NCBI RefSeq assembly: GCF_029227915.1
Contig: NC_079878.1
Location: 23,523,501-23,587,500, forward strand
Reading direction: 5' to 3'
From: Hydractinia symbiolongicarpus
Taxonomy: Eukaryota; Cnidaria; Hydrozoa; Anthoathecata; Hydractiniidae
Length of the DNA: 64,000 nucleotides
The notes under the pieces: generated by a model
The model's database searches: none
What the model was told of the DNA's origin: nothing
What the model saw: only the letters and a program-made list of their open reading frames with translations
Program-made: the position numbers and the translations under genes
Shown: positions 22,548 through 35,814 of the stretch, piece after piece
Layout of the letters: each line of letters starts with the position of its first letter
Numbering within the stretch: position 1 is the first letter of the stretch

Positions 22548-23233
22548 TAAGGCTGCTTAGATGCCATTACATAAGCTGTGCCGTGCCAAGTTGCACCCAT
22601 AAAATTTTTTCTACATGGCAGTGTGAGTTGAGTTCCCTAATAAATATAGCTTCGCGTGTTACTTATTATTACTTGAGAAATATTATTTCGCGCTATACAT
22701 ATAAGCCGGTTTTCCAAGAATTTTGTTTTGTTGCTCTACAATCGTAAAATAGTCTGGCGGTGCATTGCAAAATTAAAACAGTTTTCCAGCAAAATGACTA
22801 TCGACTGTCGTATTACACCTGGACGAAAAAAAAGATAACATTTACGCATGCCAGTTGCACGATATAAAATTCTTTATTAGAATCCAAGCTTAAACTCTCT
22901 TTTTCTGCAACGGAAACGTGTGTTTATTTGACAAAAAAAAAACTTGAATTTGGGAGAAAGTAAAACATATGGATGTAAGTTAGCAAATCTATATAAGAAA
23001 TAACTTAAACGAAAACATACATGATGTCGTTATCAAAACAATAAGAATATTTTAGTAGTTAGCCAAAAATTTAAAACATGGCCAGAACGCTTCAATCTTG
23101 ACATGACTTTGTGTCTAGTGAATATACATGCAAGAATTTTTATTTGCAAGAAGAACTATATTTCAGATTTTAATATGCAAAAGATAGAGAATGTTTCAAG
23201 ACTTTCTCAAAAATTTAGTGTTTTTCTTAAAAA
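22548..23233. other. Intergenic downstream of the coiled-coil gene
   Basis: AT-rich. It holds the probable 3' UTR of the minus-strand coiled-coil gene; a coding-strand AATAAA lies at about 23138-23143, some 90 bases past the stop. Confidence 0.4.
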
Positions 23234-26200
23234 CTACCGCCTTAATCTTGTGGTTTCATACTTTCTGTTTACATTATCAATAATAGCTTTCACTTCATTT
23301 GCAGATGGACGAAACACAATGGACTTTGTGTATACGTTCGGTAAATGCTTTTCTACATCAGTGTTACTGGTTCTCGATGTTAAAGTTGTTTCACTAACAT
23401 TATCATGCAGTAATTGTAAGCGATGGTGTACCTGTTTCTTCCAAGTTTCCAATTCATGATGCCATCTCCTTTCAGGCATTTTATATTGTTCTTTCTTTAT
23501 CACACCACATAGGCGATTCAATTTGGAAAATATATCGTTTATAACTCGCAGTTGGCTCTGAATGTATATTGAATGGTAGGACGTCTCTGTGAAGCCAGAG
23601 TCCGTAATCTTGTTCATAGAATCTGCTTTTGACAACGACCTTATTTGATTTCTTTTCGTTTCTTCGTTATATTGATGTGGTGATAGAGAACTTTCTCCTG
23701 ATTGAAGAAACATGCCATCCATGTAGTCTAGGTCATCATAGCGATGAGGACTGCTTTGTCTGTAAGAAGGAGGTTTTTGAAAGTTATCTATGTCTTTCAG
23801 CCGTAATGTGATCTCAGCTCTAATCTCTTCAATTTTTTCTTTGATTCTTGAGGGAATCTCCATCATGGATTCTGTTGACTTTTTCCTGTTATCTGGTTGG
23901 TAGTTTTTAACTGGTTGTGGCCATGTAATATTGAATTCATGACAGGAACCATCAAAAATACTGACTGTACACGATTCATCCAAGAGACTATCAACGCTGT
24001 CCCTTGGAGTTGACAGTGTATGTTTTGAACACGAAAACTGCTCGTTAAATTGACGTTCTAACTTATTCAATGTTTCCAATATCTCCTTTGATCCACGTTG
24101 TGCAGATCGCTCTTGTTCTAATGACGTCAACATATGGTCCACAACTTTATTTTGCGCATCGTATTTAACCTGAAGACGGTCGAGTTCTTTGACTTTTGAC
24201 TTGAGTTCGTCTTTTAACTCTTTTGATTCGTATACATAATCCAATTTTTGATCAAGTAGAACTGTTTCCATTTTCTTCAACGCAATCATAAGTTCATCTC
24301 TTTGATGGATAACTGCATGAAGTCTCTGCCGATAATCTTCCTTGACAATTTCAACCTCGTCGTGTTTGGATTCCTCAAGATCAATATTCAGTTGCGCAAA
24401 CTTGTCTTCGAAACTTTGTTGTAACTCATAACTATTTTGCTCTTGTTCAGCTTCCAGCTCGATAATCTTGTTTCGGCATTCTCTCTGAATACGATTTATT
24501 TCTTCGAGCATGTATGTTTCGTTAGCATCTCGTAACGCTTTATCCTGTTGTTTGAAATCTAGAAGAGCTTCCTGGTACTTTCTATTCGCTTCTTTAATTT
24601 CCTTTTCTTTCGACAATACTTTCTGTTTCTCATGATGTAACTGGTATTCTACACTTTCAGTGAGATGTTGCTGCACTGATAATGTTTCTTTATGTTGCCT
24701 ATTCTGAGATTCGTAGTTTCGTTTAAACATAACTAATTGTTGTTCTTCCTGTTCTTTTAGATTTTCAATTTCAGAAATGAGCAGTTTATTTATATTTTCT
24801 AGTTCTTTTATTCTCTCTTTTGAACAGCCTAACTCGTTTACCAGGTTTTGATTTTCTTGGTTTATAAATTCTAGATCTCCTTTCATGATGTTAATTTGCT
24901 CCTGTAGTGCTTGCAAACTATTTTGCAATTTGCTATTGTCATATTCAAGCTTAGAGTATTTGTCTTCGTATTCTTGTAAAGAGTCTTCTAAATTAGTTAT
25001 TCTGGTCTGGAATATTACTGTTTCTTTTCTTACATTATCGGTAAGATCTTCACAATGTTTCTTCAAATCTTTCTTCTCTAACTCAAGCTTCATTATCTCT
25101 TTACTTGCGCTTATTAATTTTTCATTCATTGATTCTAAAGATGACTTTTGAATTTCCATTTCGTTATGTGAAATTTGAAGGAGATGTTTTTGTCGTTCTA
25201 TTTCATCTTCTTTCTTTTTAATTTCACTTAGTCCGTGTTGTCTTTCTTCTTCTAAGCAACTATTTAATTCTTCAATACTTTTCTTTAATTTTTTATGGGT
25301 AATAGTATATTCCTTCTCTTTCTGTACTAAATCTATTTGTCGCTTTGAACTTTCATCTTTAAGTTTATTGACCTCGATGTTAAGGTTTTCATTGCAGACT
25401 TTAAGATTTTCTAATTTAGAATTCAGGATTTTGTTTTGATCTTCACAGTCATCCAGTTGATGATTTAAATCTTCCTTCCTTTTATTTTCTTGAACAACGT
25501 CTTGTTTTAATTGTTCAATTTCACTATTTAATTGTTCCTCTGTCGATTTTACCTTTTCTTTCAAATCATAAAATTTTGTTTTCCAATCCTCAACTGTCTT
25601 TTGCTCTTCTGAAAGTTTCTCTTTGAAGATTTTTTCCTGATCAGATGAGTTTGCATTGGAAAGCTCCAATTGATTTTTTAAGTTTGATAGTTCATTCTCG
25701 TACTTGGTTTGAAGTGATTTACTCTCTTTGTTCAAATTATTTTTCTCTTGCGATAATATCTCAATTTGAGCTTTAAGGTTTTTAGTCTCTTCTGTTAATC
25801 TTTCCTTGTCGCCTTCCAGTGCCTCCACTTGTATTCTTTTAGATGTTATCCTGTCTTCAGCAATTGAAAGACTTTCTTCGAATCCAGATTTTAAAGTTTC
25901 TAATAGCTTCGTGAATTCTCTTGTTTTCTCATTTATATCGTTGTTAAGTTTCTTTGCTACCTGTTTTTCCGTATTCAATTCTTCACGAAGATTTTTAATA
26001 ACATGCTCGTTATTTTCTCTACATTTTCTCGTTTCCTCTTTAAAATTTTCAAAGTGTTTCCTTTCTTTTTCCATTTCGTCCTCCAACTTCACAATTTGTT
26101 CATTCTTTTGGATTACTTTATTCTGAAAATTAGTTAGGTCTTTACTCAATTTGCCTTCACATTCCTTCAAATTTACGAGTGAAGCAATTTTCTCTTGAAT

Positions 26201-29200
26201 TTGCTTTTCCATGTCACTTGTAAACTTTGTAAATCCTTGCTGCAATTCATTTAATCTCCCTTGAATTTTTTTCATTGATGCCTTATAATGTGATTGGTCC
26301 TCTTCTCTCTGCTCAGATGCCTTCTTCAGTTCTGAAATTTTTTCATCCGTTTCTTTCTGCAAGGAGTCTATTTTTTGTTTATAGTTGACAGCATCTTCTT
26401 TCATACCAGAAATAGCAATATTCCTGTTTGCAACCTCTTTAGTTAATTCCTCAACTTTATTCGTTGTCAATTCTCCTTGGTTATCCAATTTTTTGATAAT
26501 ATCCTCTGAAGATCTTAATTTTAGAGTCAATGCTGTATGATCTTCTCTTAAGCCTTTTAATTCGTCTTCCAATTGGCCTTTTTCAACTTCTAAGTCCGAC
26601 ACCATTTTGACTAAATCGTCAATCTCAAATTCTTGTTCAGTAATACGTTTTGCGCTGTTGTTCAGTTCATTATCTAGAGTTTGAACGCTGTTGCATTTAT
26701 CTTTTAATTCGTTTAACATTTCCTTGTTTTTGTTTTCAATATTCCATCTTTCTTCTTCATTTTTCTTTATTCTTTGCTCATACATTTTACACATATTCGT
26801 TATTTCATCTTTTTCTTTTTTCAAGTCGACTTCAGCTTGTTCCAGGTTCACACGTTGGATTTCCTTTTCTGCTTCAAGACTTGAAATTGTTGACTTATCA
26901 AGCTCGGATTCCATGATTTTCACTTTCAATTTTTCTTTCAATTCCTTCTTTTCGTTTTGTAAAACTTCATGCAGAGATTGAAGATCACGACAGTTTTGTT
27001 CCAACTTCTTTAATTTTTCTTTCGTTTTAACATAATTATCTTCCTTTTGTTTATGCACTTGTTCGTCTAGCAGAATATATTCCTTTCCATCAGATGTATG
27101 TCTTTCTTTTTTTACGATGTCTTGCAATTTTGCTTCCTTTTCTTTTAATGTTTCCTAAAATATAATTTTTTGGTATCAATCCTATAAAAAAGTTTAAAAG
27201 AAAATTGTTTTGTCAAATATAATTATGAATTTTATATTAAAGTGCTTAATATTGTCAATTACATTTTTGATTTGCTTATTTGAAGTTCTTTAATTGTTTG
27301 TTTGTTTGTTTGTTTGTTTTTCACTGCCTGTCTGTAATTTCCTATTCCCGACAATCCTGAAGTCTTGTGTGTACTTTTTGAGTCTTTTTTCATATCACTA
27401 ATTATGAGAAATTAACCATTTATTTATTCCTTGATTTTAATTTTAATGTATATTTACTTCTATTATTGTCTTTTCTTTGAAGTTTCTCCAAACTTTTTTA
27501 TTTTTAGAAAAGGAATACACACAGGATGTGAGTAAAGTTTTAACGAAACAGATGGTTGGAATGAATAATTTAATTGAAGGATCCTGAAATATAATTTTTA
27601 AAGGACTTTGAACGCGAAAATAACATTCAAAATTAAAAATGCAAAGTTACAAAACAACGTTTAAAACAACGACGACAAAAATGACGACAACGACGGCGTC
27701 AACAATTAGCAAAGAAGAGAAATAAAAACAACAACAACAATAAAAACAACAAAAATAAAAATAAAAAGAGTAAATAAACAAGTAGCTTTCTACCTTAATC
27801 TGCGAAATCTGTCCCTTCAATTCGTCATTAAATCTTTTCAAGGATTCAATCTCTCTTCTTTTTTCCATATTTCTACATCTTATCCATTCTTCACCACCAT
27901 CCCTCTAAAAATAATTTCAAATTTTTCAGATGGACAGAAACTACTTTATTTAGAACGCGGATGGTTGTGACCGTAAACAACCAAATAAAGTGCCCTACTA
28001 AATAAGCGCCAATAATAACTTACGCCCCTGATGTATGCACTTTCATCATGTTTGGCGCTAATTTAAGCAAAAACAACAAAGGGCGCTCAAACAGAAATAT
28101 ACAATCAGTCCGGGGGGAATTATGCTATTTTGAATCAAGGAAGACGAAATTTAGGGCGTCTGAATTGATATACCTATCATATCAAAAAAAAAGCTTTTAA
28201 GAAGTTGAAATATAGACAAAAAAATAAAGAGTTAAATCTCCAAAAGGCAAATAAAGGCCAGTACTTTGAAGTGCAATTATTAAAATACCTCTGAAAAATG
28301 TGACTTCAAAAAAAAAGTTAAAACAGCATTGATGACCATGGTTTGCGCACTTTTTTTATTGCAATTATGTTAGATCGCTAAATAAATTCACTTCTTTCGA
28401 GTTAGTTTTAAAATATTTTTAGCGTTTTGTGAGCCTTTGGAATGATTTAAAAAAATTTTGTTGTGCCATTGTTTTCGATTACTTATTTTTTTTCAGGAGT
28501 TTCGTTAAAGAAAGACAATCTTTATGACATGGCTATAATTTCATAGCAAATTCCAAATTTGGATCGCTAAGTAAATTCACTTCTTTTGAGTTACAGCTAA
28601 AGCTAAAGTTTTAAAATATTTTAACATTTTGAGCGTATTGTGAGCCTTTTTTTGCCATGGCTATAATTTCATAAGAAATTCCAAATTTTGAAATATCCAC
28701 TAACCAAACCAAAAAAACTATGAAAAGGAGATATTCTGCTGGTATGAAAATTTATTGACATTGGCAATAAGCAATTCAAACTCTTTCATGCAGAAATTTA
28801 AATTTTATAATAATCTCTTTCATGAATATTCAGAAATTTGAATTTCAGTATTACTTTAAAAAACACAACTGATCAAGTTAGTTGGCTTTGCTTACTAATC
28901 CCCAAGAAAATCATTTTCTGTAACAATGCGTAAAGTTTTTACACAGTTGAGTAAACAGATACTTAATAAATCTAACTAGAAAAGTTTTTACCCCTTTCAT
29001 TGCATTCCATTCTGCTCTCATTTTCGACGTTTTTGTCTCCGCTGCAATTTGTTTAGGAGCCTTCACAAGAGAATTAGCAGCCATCCCTTTAAAAGCAAGT
29101 TTTTTCCATTTGGACTTAACTTCAGATGTATTTGCTGATGTGGTAGGTGATGTTAATGTTGTTGTTGTTGATGTTGACGTAGCAGTTGTTGTTGTTGACG

Positions 29201-29467
29201 ACGAAACAGCAGCCATTTTGCATAAGCTGTTGTTTTCAGTTTCCAGACCTCGTATATTAGATCTATTAACATAAAAGATAATTGAATTCAATTAACTGGC
29301 GTGATACATGCTGTGCTTTTCATGACCAGATAAAATATAGATTGTTGAATGAATGGATGACCAATTTACCGTCTCGATAGATCATTAGAAATTTGAAGTT
29401 ATATTAACATCAATAGCAAAAATTTAAAAGCACAGTCTTACTCAATCTGATCTTCTGTCGAAGCCAT
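23234..29467 (-). CDS. Long coiled-coil protein, 1442 residues
   Basis: Four exons on the minus strand: 29442-29467 (26 nt, MASTEDQIE), 28992-29262, 27794-27904 and 23234-27154. Borders are GT-AG and phases close exactly. Residues 1-40 are short helix and a Thr/Ser-rich run; about 110-1190 is almost unbroken Glu/Lys/Leu heptad sequence, a very long coiled coil. The last 250 residues change character: Ser-rich, with KPPSYRQ, MPERRWHHELETWKKQVHHR and VFRPSANEVK, and look partly folded. No motor, EF-hand, kinase or membrane segment is visible. Architecture resembles centrosomal, ciliary or Golgi tether proteins, but I do not recognise the family. The third exon begins at RDGGEEW. Because low-complexity coils resemble myosin tails by composition, names based on weak similarity should be distrusted. 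Confidence 0.8.
28365..28695. repeat. Intronic tandem duplication
   Basis: A block beginning GATCGCTAAATAAATTCACTT and containing GTGAGCCTTT and GGCTATAATTTCATA occurs at about 28371-28558 and again, diverged and shortened, at about 28561-28693. It lies in the intron between exons 2 and 3 of the coiled-coil gene. Confidence 0.5.
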
Positions 29468-29987
29468 TTTTTTTTAATCAAAATCCTTTTTTTAAATCTT
29501 GAGAAAGTTTTTTCATTAGTAAATTTACATTTGAAAAATTTATCCCACCCTTTTACTTAACTTTACAACAGAACTTTTTTACAACGATTTTCTGTAGTAA
29601 TAAATAAATTTACACTTTGCTTCATAAAATATTAAATGATTATTTAGGACTCTCAACAGACAGTGAAGACAAGTAAAAAAAATTTACAGAGGTCAAGCAG
29701 CTTTTTTCACCTTTTTTATTAAGTTTATTACGAAAATTATTCTTATGCATTTGCAAACAACAAAATACAAATGTTTTTAAACATTTTGACATTCAACTTG
29801 GTTGCCACTGAGTTTCTTAACTAAATTAAGTTTTCTACAAGGGCGCAGTAAATAGGGGCGGAAGCCGCGAAAAATATTCCACTTTAATATGTCTGATTTT
29901 CTCAATTTATTGGCATTGTTTTGTCCTTTTTGATGCAATTCCGGTCCTGAAATTTCTATTTTTAGCAGGGCAACATATTTTGTGCTC
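29468..29987. other. 5' flank of the coiled-coil gene
   Basis: Presumed promoter side of the minus-strand coiled-coil gene. AT-rich; no clear TATA or initiator could be assigned. Confidence 0.3.
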
Positions 29988-30225
29988 ATAGTGGCGTAAC
30001 CACAATTTTAATATTGGGAGGGGGGCCTATAGAGAAAAAATTAACATATATGAATTTGGCTTTATATAGTGGCTACTTAATTTTTAAATTTTAAATCTCT
30101 AGATTTTTTAATTTTTAAATCTCTAGATTAACCGAAAATGCCCTTCTAGACGTCAACAATCTCTCTCTCTCTCTCTGTCTCTCTTTCTCTCTTTTTTTAG
30201 TAGGAAAATTATTGGTTACGCACTG
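29988..30225. mobile_element. hAT-like MITE with a (CT)n tract
   Basis: The left end ATAGTGGCGTAACCACAATT and right end AAATTATTGGTTACGCACTG are inverted repeats, and GTGGCGTAACC is a common hAT-type terminus. GCTC occurs immediately outside both ends. The interior carries a CT dinucleotide run at about 30162-30196. Confidence 0.5.
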
Positions 30226-33200
30226 GCTCGGTGGGCCCCAACCATGCTTGGGTCTCTAGTCACTTGATACAATAAAAGGACCACAAATATACAATCCTAT
30301 CCCTGCAGTTCAAATGTTGCGCTTTTTGATACATTTTAAAATATAAACAAGAAAGTGCAGTCGGTTTAAAATTACACATACAGAAATAGCTAGAATATTT
30401 TTAAAAAGAAAAGCGACGTGTTAGTAACGGTTTAGACTGAGATGAAACAAGAAGAGCAAAACAACATCAGTTTTCTGCTTACGTTAAGCCAGCGCTAAAA
30501 ATTTTCAGAGAATATTTAATCCAGTGAAACACGTAGTACAACGCAAACCCAGTGTGATAAAAATGTCCTGGACATCGCCGCCGCAATAAAAGGGTAAATC
30601 AACATATCACACTACTCCGTACGTCTGATTTTAAAACCAAAGAGTTAAAAAAATTATCATTAAATACAGAATCTCTCTTTTTTTTCTCTGTAAAGTTCGT
30701 TTAACAAAGTAATTTTTTTTTCTGATGGTGAAAGTTTATTGAAAGTTGGGTATGGAGATCTCTAACGAAGTGGTTACTTATTTAAATCATCATTTTTAAA
30801 ACTTAATGTCGTTAATATAGTTTCACGATAAAAACTTCCCGTCTCAAGTCTAAAACCTGTCGAAGGTTTTTAGAAGTTTGTATCAATTATAAAAACAGCT
30901 GTTAGAAACTACCCCAATAGTTTTCAGCTTCAAAAACGGAACCGGTATAGTGTTTATAACAGACTTATCATGAATTATCTCTCTAGTCGCTTTGCCATTT
31001 CAAATCCCATCATTCGATCATTTAAATTCGGTGTAATCCTTTGCGTAAGATCACACTAGGTCATACGCCCTGTTGATTCCACTATGAATCACTACGTAGA
31101 CATGTTTCTTTCTTTTAAATACTCAAGATTTATACTATGGCAGTCAGGAGACCAAAATAATTTTTCTTACCACTAGGAAATCGGAATGGTTAAGATGGGA
31201 AAAATTACACTGCGTCTCAAACGAGTTTTTTGCAGTCAGATACTGACCGCGCTTGTTGATTGGTTGACTCCACTGTTCTTTGCTCACGTGGTCAATATTA
31301 GAAAATCCCTTGTTTTGAGCGCAAGTAACCTCACTCACCCGAACTAATATAATATGTGACCTTACCGACTTTATGTTCATTGGTTGAATATAATTCGGGC
31401 TTTGTTATAAGGTGGATTTAAATTTTAAGGAATTTGCTCTGGCATTTGTTTACGCTTAAGCTTTCTTTTAAGAGAAAATAAATTTGATATCCTCGAAGAA
31501 AGCTTAGTTAACTTGGGTATAACTATGGTTATTCGTCAGCAATGACAAATTGTTGTAAACAAAAAATACACAATGGCAACTTACTCTCCCACTAGACTGC
31601 ACTACTTCCTTCATATCAATAATCGGTCATGTATTTTAAATGACTGAGACAGCGTAAGCTTTACTATCATAAACCTCGTGGAAATGAAGCTGTTATTTAG
31701 ACAATCAATCTCGTGCTGTGAGTTAAAAACCGCTATATAAACATTAACGAAAATCTCATTACAGCTATCAATTTTAATTTGTGATTTAATAGTTAAATTG
31801 GAAATTAATTGTTGTTAAATGAAGCTTATGTGAATATGTAAATCGTGAATGGAAGTTAAAATTGATGTCTAGTGTTTTGTTTAAATTTTCTAAGGACAGA
31901 AGGACAGTATCTATTAAATTGGTCTGGTTTGCAAGCTAAAATACAAAATAAGCATTCCACACAACAGTCAGTCTTGTTTCTGGTGCGAAATTTGAAAAGA
32001 AGCTATGCGTTCCCAATATCTTGGATAAAAGAAACATCGTTTTTTACATTTTTTCTGGTGCGCAATGACTATTGTGAAAGCTGTTGGTGATATAACTTTT
32101 AATCTCTTCCTTTTCCGGATTTCGTTAGCTAGACCGTAGTTTTAATCTTAGCTTGATAGTTTGTCGTTTGGGAATAATACGTAACAGGGACAGTGCAATC
32201 AACAAATTTTTACGAAAAAATAGAACTCAACGCTTATTTACACTATCGGGCGAACATAACGATATTTAGTCTGGGGCAGGACTGTTCTTGTTTCGCCCCT
32301 GCAGCTACACCAAGATTTTAACATTTAATTTTATATATCTTCCCTTCCCTTAGATGTAGATTTATACACACACTTGTTATCGAATCTTAGATTTCATTGC
32401 TCTTTTTTTTTCGCTCTAAAGCTGGTTTTAAGATGATGCAACTAACAAGGTCTTTAAATTGTTCCCAAACATAGTTACGACTTTATTTGCTGGTTAATGT
32501 TTCCAATCTCAGAGCAGATTTGAAAATTTGAGATAGTTAGTACGTATTTCGTGGCCCTTTAGTGATCTCGTTGATAGACTAGAAAAATATTGCAAAATAT
32601 GTAAAATATTCTCCTTTCTTAGAGGACACAAGATCTGTTCAACTTTTTTCATGTAATTCCTACCTTGCATAGCACACATCTTTTATGCCAATATTCTTAA
32701 CATTCCTTTCATGGGAAAATACTCGCTGTTGTCCATAACTATCCAGACATGTAAAATAAAATCCGCGCTGGTTTATTTAAGTTTGCAAAAAAATTGTGCA
32801 CCTACCCACATAAAAACAATCCTTCCACTTTACCAAATGGCATTTCTAGTTTAAATTGATATAAACTTCTTCAAATGCTTTTCATTGAACACTATATCTT
32901 GCATTATTGGTAGCCGTTTCCTTGTTTATTTCGATTCAACACTTACATTTTATATACTGCTAAAAACAATGTTTGACAACACCGTGTTTGTTGTCATGGT
33001 AATGTCTACCTAGTTGTTTTTTTATGAGTGGAATATAAAACGACAAAAAAGTGTTGCAGTAAAGAAATTTGATATTTGAATAGCTATTTAGCAGAGAAAT
33101 TTAAAATTATATTTAATCGATTATAAGAGATATGTATCTCCGATTTTATATATTATTTTATTTATTTTTAACTACGAGTTTTGTCATAACAATATATCTC

Positions 33201-34261
33201 TTCAGATGTTCAAAACTTCCGAAAATGCGAATAACATTTAAGATTTTTTCAATACCAAGAAGAAATGAAATACTCTTTTAAACTTCAAAAATCACAAAAA
33301 GGAAGATAAGGAACAATTTAAGAACATTTTGAGGCTTCAAATGTGAAGAAAATTTGAAGTCTTCCTTCAAGTTGAGAGTTCTTACAAAAAGAATGTTTTG
33401 GGTAGAAAAAATAGGTAAATGTAGCTCCATACAGTTCCAATTTCGATAAACAAACATTAAAAAAAATCATGCTTTAACAAAACTTAAAAGAGTCCTTGGA
33501 ATTGGTTGGTCCAAAGATGGTTTAAATTATCGAAGGACGGTGGATGCGCTTCGTTTTTATCCAAGCTGTTTTCGGCCCTACTGCAACAAGGTAAATTAAT
33601 ATAAAAAGCCTCACAAATCCTGGGGACGAGATTGGCTGTTAACGTTATAGACCCAGTGTGAAGAAAAGAGGCTGTTTATGTGCAACTTAAAGAACTCCCT
33701 ACGTTAAATAAAGGCATACACGCTAAAATTTGACCTGATTTTGAGTTTAACAGTTGAAGCCTTGCCGTGCGATATCTTGGAACAACACTTCTAAAAAATT
33801 GATTTAAACTCAAATTATTTGTCACGAAAGCTCAAAAAGAAAGTAAACAAAACAGCCAACCTTTCATAAGATCCATAAAGTTTCAGTTTGAAATTCACCA
33901 TCTTTATTCTTCACATCGTATATGTTGGAAGAATGTTGATCTTGTTTTTTTAACTAACAACAACTTTAATGTAAAGGTCATCTTGTCAACGGTGTCTGTT
34001 TATATTAAGTTTTGTGCATAGCAACAAAAAAGAATATACGCATAAATATAGAGAAAGAAGTTATAAATTGTCAATAAAAACACTGAACCCACAAATGATA
34101 AGGCTATCAAGGTTTATATTTAAAATTAAATATAAATATAGAAACTTTCAGTTATATTATAACGCCTTTTTTAATTTGATTATGACGTCATACTCTATTT
34201 AAACAAAGCTGTAATTAATTCAATCTGTAATTAAATTTATTGTTTTCTATTGTGGAGGCAT
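30226..34261. other. Long intergenic stretch, no gene seen
   Basis: About 4 kb of AT-rich sequence. An isolated CCTGGGGACGAGATTG near 33618 resembles one end of the element at 10896. Open frames at 31144-31380, 31872-32090 and 34014-34202 show no recognisable domain and are not supported. A single ATGACGTCAT palindrome lies at about 34182. Confidence 0.35.
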
Positions 34262-34278
34262 GCTTCCGTGGCGCAATT

Positions 34279-34331
<53 letters not shown>

Positions 34332-34335
34332 AGCG
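34262..34335 (+). tRNA. tRNA-Asn (GUU)
   Basis: A full 74-nt cloverleaf. Acceptor stem GCTTCCG / CGGGAGC has 7 bp including one T-G pair. D arm is GCGC...GCGC, anticodon stem TTCGG / CCGAA with loop CTGTTAA (anticodon GTT), variable region AGGTT, and T arm GGTGG-TTCAAGC-CCACC, plus a discriminator G. The D, anticodon and T arms are nearly identical to vertebrate tRNA-Asn(GUU). It has intact A and B boxes, no intron, and is followed by a T run. CCA is not encoded, as usual in eukaryotes. Confidence 0.97.
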
Positions 34336-34339
34336 GACG

Positions 34340-34345
34340 TTTTTT
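34340..34345 (+). terminator. RNA polymerase III terminator of tRNA-Asn
   Basis: A run of six T begins five bases past the end of the mature tRNA, the standard Pol III stop. Confidence 0.9.
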
Positions 34346-35375
34346 CGTATTCATATTTTCAGGACTAGTTTTTTATTTATTATTGACACTATTTTTGCAT
34401 TTTGAAAGTTTTCGTAACAGCCTGATCTGTAATGTCACAAGTTTCAACCTTGAAGGAGATAAAAATAACGTTTAATTTGCGGAATGAAAAAAATGCAGAA
34501 CAGCTAAAGCACCGAACCACGGCGAGTTCAAAGTCCCCGCCCTTAAGATTTGCAAATCAAGAAATTTATACAAGTGCGTTAGAAAAATTCTTCAAATATT
34601 AACTACCGAACAGATTTTTGGGGGTATTTAATTTCGCGGTTTTTTGATAAAGTTCTTTTTCGCAAAATTTGATTTCACCTACAGGAAATAAAGTTAATTT
34701 TACAAAAATGTAATTTCGTAGATGGGAAAATTTGTTAACTTGCACCGTGAGAGTCAAATTTTCCTATCTGAAATTCACGGAAATATAATATCACGGATAG
34801 CAAAATGGTTTGTTTGAAGAATTTGTTTGAAACGTGGTAACATATGTATTCATGGCACAAACTTTCGTAACCTTACCTTACCCAAAATATTGATGTTTTG
34901 ACTTTAGGGTCATATTTAACTCATTTAACTCATTTAATTGGTGTGTGTATAAATTTTACAATTTAATCCGACATGTGAAAAGGCTGTTTTAGTGGTATTA
35001 ACGTTACGGTCAAAATCTTATTAATTTTCTACTTGTACTAATAAGCCTCCGCTATAAGCAGAGGTCAATTGCTACAAAACTAAAAAACCTGTTTTAACTG
35101 GTTGTTTGTTTGCTGTATGACTGTGAAGATTTCACGTTTTACAAGTTTCAGGTGAGAATTTCAATATCACATTCATTTTGTTTGAAAAAGTTTAGAAACA
35201 GCAGCGGTACACGAAAGAAAACTTAATCGGGAAACGTGTATTAAACAAGAAATCATAATACAGGAACATGCAACCCGATTTAAACCCCATGGATGCCCGA
35301 TTTTAAAAAAGTTTCAAGGTAGGCGGATGTTGAAACTTTCTGAACTACTCGGCTTCAAATCACTTTTAATTTAAA
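34346..35375. other. Intergenic, no gene seen
   Basis: AT-rich. At 34620-34810 there are several TTCGC/GCGAAA and opposing CAAATTTT-type blocks that may be a decayed inverted-repeat element, but ends could not be fixed. Confidence 0.35.
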
Positions 35376-35814
35376 GGTTACCTCCCGTGAAAAATCAAGT
35401 TGAGCTCATATGAAAGAGCTTGAAAGGTTGTCTAGGAATTTGAATATTTTTTTAAAAATCCTTGATTGGTTCTTTAGAAATTGGACTAAGAAGATTAACT
35501 AATTATGCATGATGACATGAGTATGCTCTGCAAGGGAGTTAATTTAACATTTTTGAAAAGCCATATAGAGTTAAAAATGTTTTCTAGCCATTCACTTTGA
35601 CGGTTTTTGAACATTCTGCATAATTTTTTTATTTAGTTACCATAATTATGCTCAATGCACACTCATGACGTCACAATTTCGCATAATTAGCGCCACATTT
35701 AAGACAAATATCTCGAGATCGGATATAGATTTATGAAAAAAAATAACAAGATTTCTAGACAACTTTCAAAGATCTTTCATATGAGCTCAACTTATTTTTT
35801 AGCGGGAGGTTATC
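35376..35814. mobile_element. MITE with long (about 60-bp) inverted repeats
   Basis: The left end (GGTTACCTCCCGTGAAAAA, then AAGTTGAGCTCATATGAAAG) is mirrored at the right end (CTTTCATATGAGCTCAACTT, then AGCGGGAGGTTATC). The match includes an inner CTAGACAAC/GTTGTCTAG block. Non-coding interior of about 320 bp. Strong inverted repeats with no frame indicate a non-autonomous DNA transposon. Confidence 0.65.

Noticed and set aside
24885-26981. Several plus-strand frames of 88-106 codons
   Set aside because: Antisense shadows of the coiled-coil exon, low-complexity Ser/Phe-rich.
27299-27318. TTTG tetranucleotide run
   Set aside because: Plain microsatellite inside an intron of the coiled-coil gene; nothing further to explain.
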